Assembly: GCA_046498185.1 (NCBI GenBank)
Contig: JAWOBE010000153.1
Coordinates: 1 to 26,465, forward strand
Source of the DNA: CAYXDR01 sp046498185
GTDB lineage: Bacteria; Desulfobacterota; DSM-4660; Desulfatiglandales; Desulfatiglandaceae
Reading direction: 5' to 3'
Length of the DNA stretch: 26,465 bases
Of this stretch, positions 24,347 to 26,465 are shown piece after piece. The notes under the pieces were generated by a model. It was given only the letters and a program-made list of their open reading frames with translations. It searched no databases and was not told the DNA's origin. The position numbers and the translations under genes are program-made. Every line of letters begins with the position of its first letter. Within the stretch, counting starts at the first letter, position 1.

Positions 24347-26080
24347 ATGCCTCTGCAGAAAGATGACGTCCTGATAGATCCAAGGCCTTTGTTTCAAAAA
24401 CCACCACTTAAACTGACGGCCCGGCTGGACAAAAAAAAAATCGCAAACAGCCGTTTGATGCTTTTCGACAACACCAAATTGGATGTCGGCAATTATTATA
24501 CCATTTTGAGCGAACTCAAGGCATACTTGTCCGGCATTGGTTTCAAGGATATCAGAGTTTTTCGTCAAAGCATCCGCGGTAAGAATCATGCTGGAATCGT
24601 AAGTTTGGCACGAGACATATCGGGGCAGGGAGTTGACGCCGTTGTGCTGATGCTGGCCGACATCGGCGTCAGTCCCGCAATGGTGATGTTGTCCATTGAG
24701 CTTGAAAAACTGGGCATACCAAATGTTTGCATCACCGGCGGGCCCGGTAACAATCTTGCACGCGCTGTGGCGTATTATCAGGCAAGGAATCTATGCCTCC
24801 TGCCGCTGGACGTTTACCCCGGCAATACCGCGCTTGAAATCAAACGAGAAATCCGAGAACAGGCCGATCTTATTTTCGAGTATTTGACGGTCGGTCCCGT
24901 CTGCCTGAAAAAAAAGGCGGCTATCGACTGTGAAATCGATCGTTCGCGTTTTTCTGACAGGGATTTCAACTTGGCGGAGAACGGTCGGGCCGGAATTTCA
25001 CTGCTACCCGGCAAAGGGCCACACGATCCGGAAGTGGTTCTGAAAATGTATGACGAAATGTTCATAGGGGATGGCTTGCCTATAATCCCCCCAACCAAGG
25101 AAAGACTGTTCCGGATGATGCTATATAGTCCGCTACCCGAGACTCACGTGTTCATATCCAGCCTCGGGCCGTCGGGTGCCTCTGTGGCAGTTAGGGATTT
25201 GGCCCTCGGAGCGGTGATGGCGGGGTGCAGGCCTCAATATATGCCGATTTTGACCTCTGCGATGGAGGCGATGAGCGATTCTTCCTATAATCTTTTCCAG
25301 GCGGTTACCACGTCCCATGGCGGTGGACACCTGATCCTGATCAGCGGTCCTCTCACCGATGCACTCGACATCAATTGCGGCCAGGGGTGCATGGGGCCAG
25401 GGGTGCGGGCCAACGCCACCATCGGGCGAGCGGTACAGCTGACCTTGAGAAACAGGTGCCGGGTGATAACCGGTTTTTCAGACCTAGCTTGCCTGTCTTC
25501 TCCAGCTGAGTACAGTTACTGCTTCGCTGAAGACGTGAACCATTCCCCCTGGCCAACGATTAATGTTGAACGGTTCAACCGGGATACAACCACGGTGACT
25601 GTCTTGATGGCAGAAGGGCCGCATAACATTATGGATTTGGCAAGTACCGACGCAGGGGGTTTACTCGAAACCGTAGTCGATTGTTGTACTTCTTTGGGGA
25701 GCAATAACGCGTATCTGCCCGGAAACTTGATCGTAGTTCTAACGCCGGATCATGCCCGTTTAATAATGCGGGCCGGTTTGAAGAAAAGCGACCTGCGCAG
25801 CTTTATCCACCAGAGGGTCGGACATTCCGCCGCGCGGCTTGCGAAACGAGGGATCGTGGGTATGGGGCCCAAGGGTAGTGCCGGAAAAAATTTTTTCTCC
25901 GCAACACGAACTCCTGAAGATATTGAGATCGTGATGGCGGGTGGCAAGGGAGGGCATTCGGCGGTTATTATCCCCTGGTCCATGTACAGCCGCCTTGTCA
26001 TTAGGCCTGTGTTGTTGCCTGATGGCAGAATTCCAAAAAAAATCGAAGACTTTCGTGCTTTCTCACCACAAAACAAATAG
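24347..26080 (+). CDS. Two-domain protein: UGSC-like N-terminal domain lacking Sec/Cys, plus a conserved DGLPxxPPT-type domain; function unknown
   Basis: This 577-aa cytoplasmic protein has two parts. Residues about 35-160 resemble the UGSC (seleno)protein domain: LMLFDNTKLDVGNYYTIL, then DAVVLMLADIGVSPAMVMLSIELEKLGIPNV. Where family members have D-U/C-G-S-C, this protein reads D105-I-G-V-S109, so both redox residues are absent. Residues about 230-577 start with DGLPIIPPT (242-250) and contain LGAVMAGCRPQYMPI, NCGQGCMGPGVRANATIGRA (C344 and C348) and several glycine-rich loops up to VMAGGKGGHSAV. I know this pattern from uncharacterised proteins found with or fused to UGSC domains, recalled without a search. 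The ATG at 24347 has AAGGAG 5 nt upstream; an earlier in-frame ATG (24317) lacks one. It is the last gene of the tct-flavoprotein run. The function is unknown. Confidence 0.75.
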   Translation: MPLQKDDVLIDPRPLFQKPPLKLTARLDKKKIANSRLMLFDNTKLDVGNYYTILSELKAYLSGIGFKDIRVFRQSIRGKNHAGIVSLARDISGQGVDAVVLMLADIGVSPAMVMLSIELEKLGIPNVCITGGPGNNLARAVAYYQARNLCLLPLDVYPGNTALEIKREIREQADLIFEYLTVGPVCLKKKAAIDCEIDRSRFSDRDFNLAENGRAGISLLPGKGPHDPEVVLKMYDEMFIGDGLPIIPPTKERLFRMMLYSPLPETHVFISSLGPSGASVAVRDLALGAVMAGCRPQYMPILTSAMEAMSDSSYNLFQAVTTSHGGGHLILISGPLTDALDINCGQGCMGPGVRANATIGRAVQLTLRNRCRVITGFSDLACLSSPAEYSYCFAEDVNHSPWPTINVERFNRDTTTVTVLMAEGPHNIMDLASTDAGGLLETVVDCCTSLGSNNAYLPGNLIVVLTPDHARLIMRAGLKKSDLRSFIHQRVGHSAARLAKRGIVGMGPKGSAGKNFFSATRTPEDIEIVMAGGKGGHSAVIIPWSMYSRLVIRPVLLPDGRIPKKIEDFRAFSPQNK

Positions 26081-26465
26081 ATTAAAGTTTTTTTGTATAC
26101 GATCTAGGTCTCATGGACGTTTACAATTTATCATGAATTCCACATGCTGGTAACGTCTATTTGCCACCGCACCTATCATCACATCAGGCTTGCGTTTCGG
26201 ATATAGAAGTTGAAAATTTTGGAAAGAGCATAAAAATTTAATAATAAAAACGGGGGTATGTACTTTCCTCCAGTAGTTACTACCTATAGTGGTTGCGATC
26301 CTTGTCAAGAGGATCAAAGTTTCGGTTGTCGGCGTCAGCTAAGAAATCAAATGCCGGCCCTTTGAGTGTTGCAGCCAGTGGCGGATCTACCATCATAGCC
26401 TGCTGTACAAGGCTGTAGAACAATTTGCCTCTAGAAGTAGAGGTCAGGCGGTTGAAACGAAACGT
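26081..26465. other. 385-nt stretch without a convincing gene
   Basis: I see no complete gene. A frame of 41 codons (26343-26465, plus strand) is open to the window end, has no start codon, and reads through CRPFECC and YHHSLLYKAVEQF. It could be the remnant or the start of a gene beyond the edge. The inverted repeat CCTCTA-GAAG-TAGAGG (26428-26443) lies inside it. No clear terminator follows the gene ending at 26080, although the region is AT-rich just after the stop. Confidence 0.4.

Noticed and set aside
24640..24680. Possible selenocysteine codon in the UGSC-like domain
   Set aside because: The codons at the motif are GAC ATC GGC GTC AGT. There is no in-frame TGA, so no selenocysteine is encoded.

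Overview
This 26.5 kb window is protein-coding on both strands, at roughly 50% G+C judged by eye. It contains no rRNA, tRNA, CRISPR array or intact insertion sequence that I can recognise. The gene content suggests an anaerobic or facultative bacterium of the Desulfobacterota (former Deltaproteobacteria) type: TAXI-TRAP transporters, biotin-type acyl-CoA carboxyltransferases, a phenylacetate-CoA-ligase-like enzyme, an AprA/SdhA-like flavoprotein and an Fe-S/FAD oxidoreductase. This taxonomic placement is an inference from gene content.

Left block (45-13506, all minus strand, read right to left): a GntR/FCD regulator gene heads a long run of genes. It is followed by a TAXI solute-binding protein, a BKACE-type beta-keto acid cleavage enzyme, a fused TRAP permease, a cyclase-family hydrolase, a PaaK-type CoA ligase, a second TAXI binding protein, a second fused TRAP permease, and two acyl-CoA carboxyltransferase (CT) subunits. 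BKACE/permease and permease/cyclase each overlap by ATGA. The coherent reading is uptake of one or two organic acids, CoA activation, carboxylation or decarboxylation, and beta-keto acid cleavage. The substrate cannot be read from sequence. A perfect 17-bp FCD-type palindrome overlaps the -10 of the gntR promoter, which suggests autorepression.

Middle (13602-15160): two genes that look unrelated to their neighbours, a small DUF3783 protein (plus strand) and an exported MsrA-MsrB fusion (minus strand), converging with a 20-nt gap.

Right block (15.4-26.1 kb): a TrmB-family regulator gene (minus strand) lies between a diverged phosphosulfolactate synthase (ComA-like) gene and a plus-strand run of tctC-tctB-tctA, an AprA/fumarate-reductase-like flavoprotein, an Fe-S/FAD/NAD(P) oxidoreductase and a large two-part protein. 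The N-terminal part of that last protein resembles the UGSC (seleno)protein family but lacks the selenocysteine/cysteine motif. Inverted repeats with TAGTT...AACTA half-sites lie in the apparent promoters of both the ComA-like gene and tctC, and a perfect 14-bp palindrome precedes trmB. This suggests one TrmB-controlled regulon for uptake and redox metabolism of a carboxylated, possibly sulfonated, compound. It is the best candidate in the window for an undescribed system. The last ~385 nt have no convincing gene.
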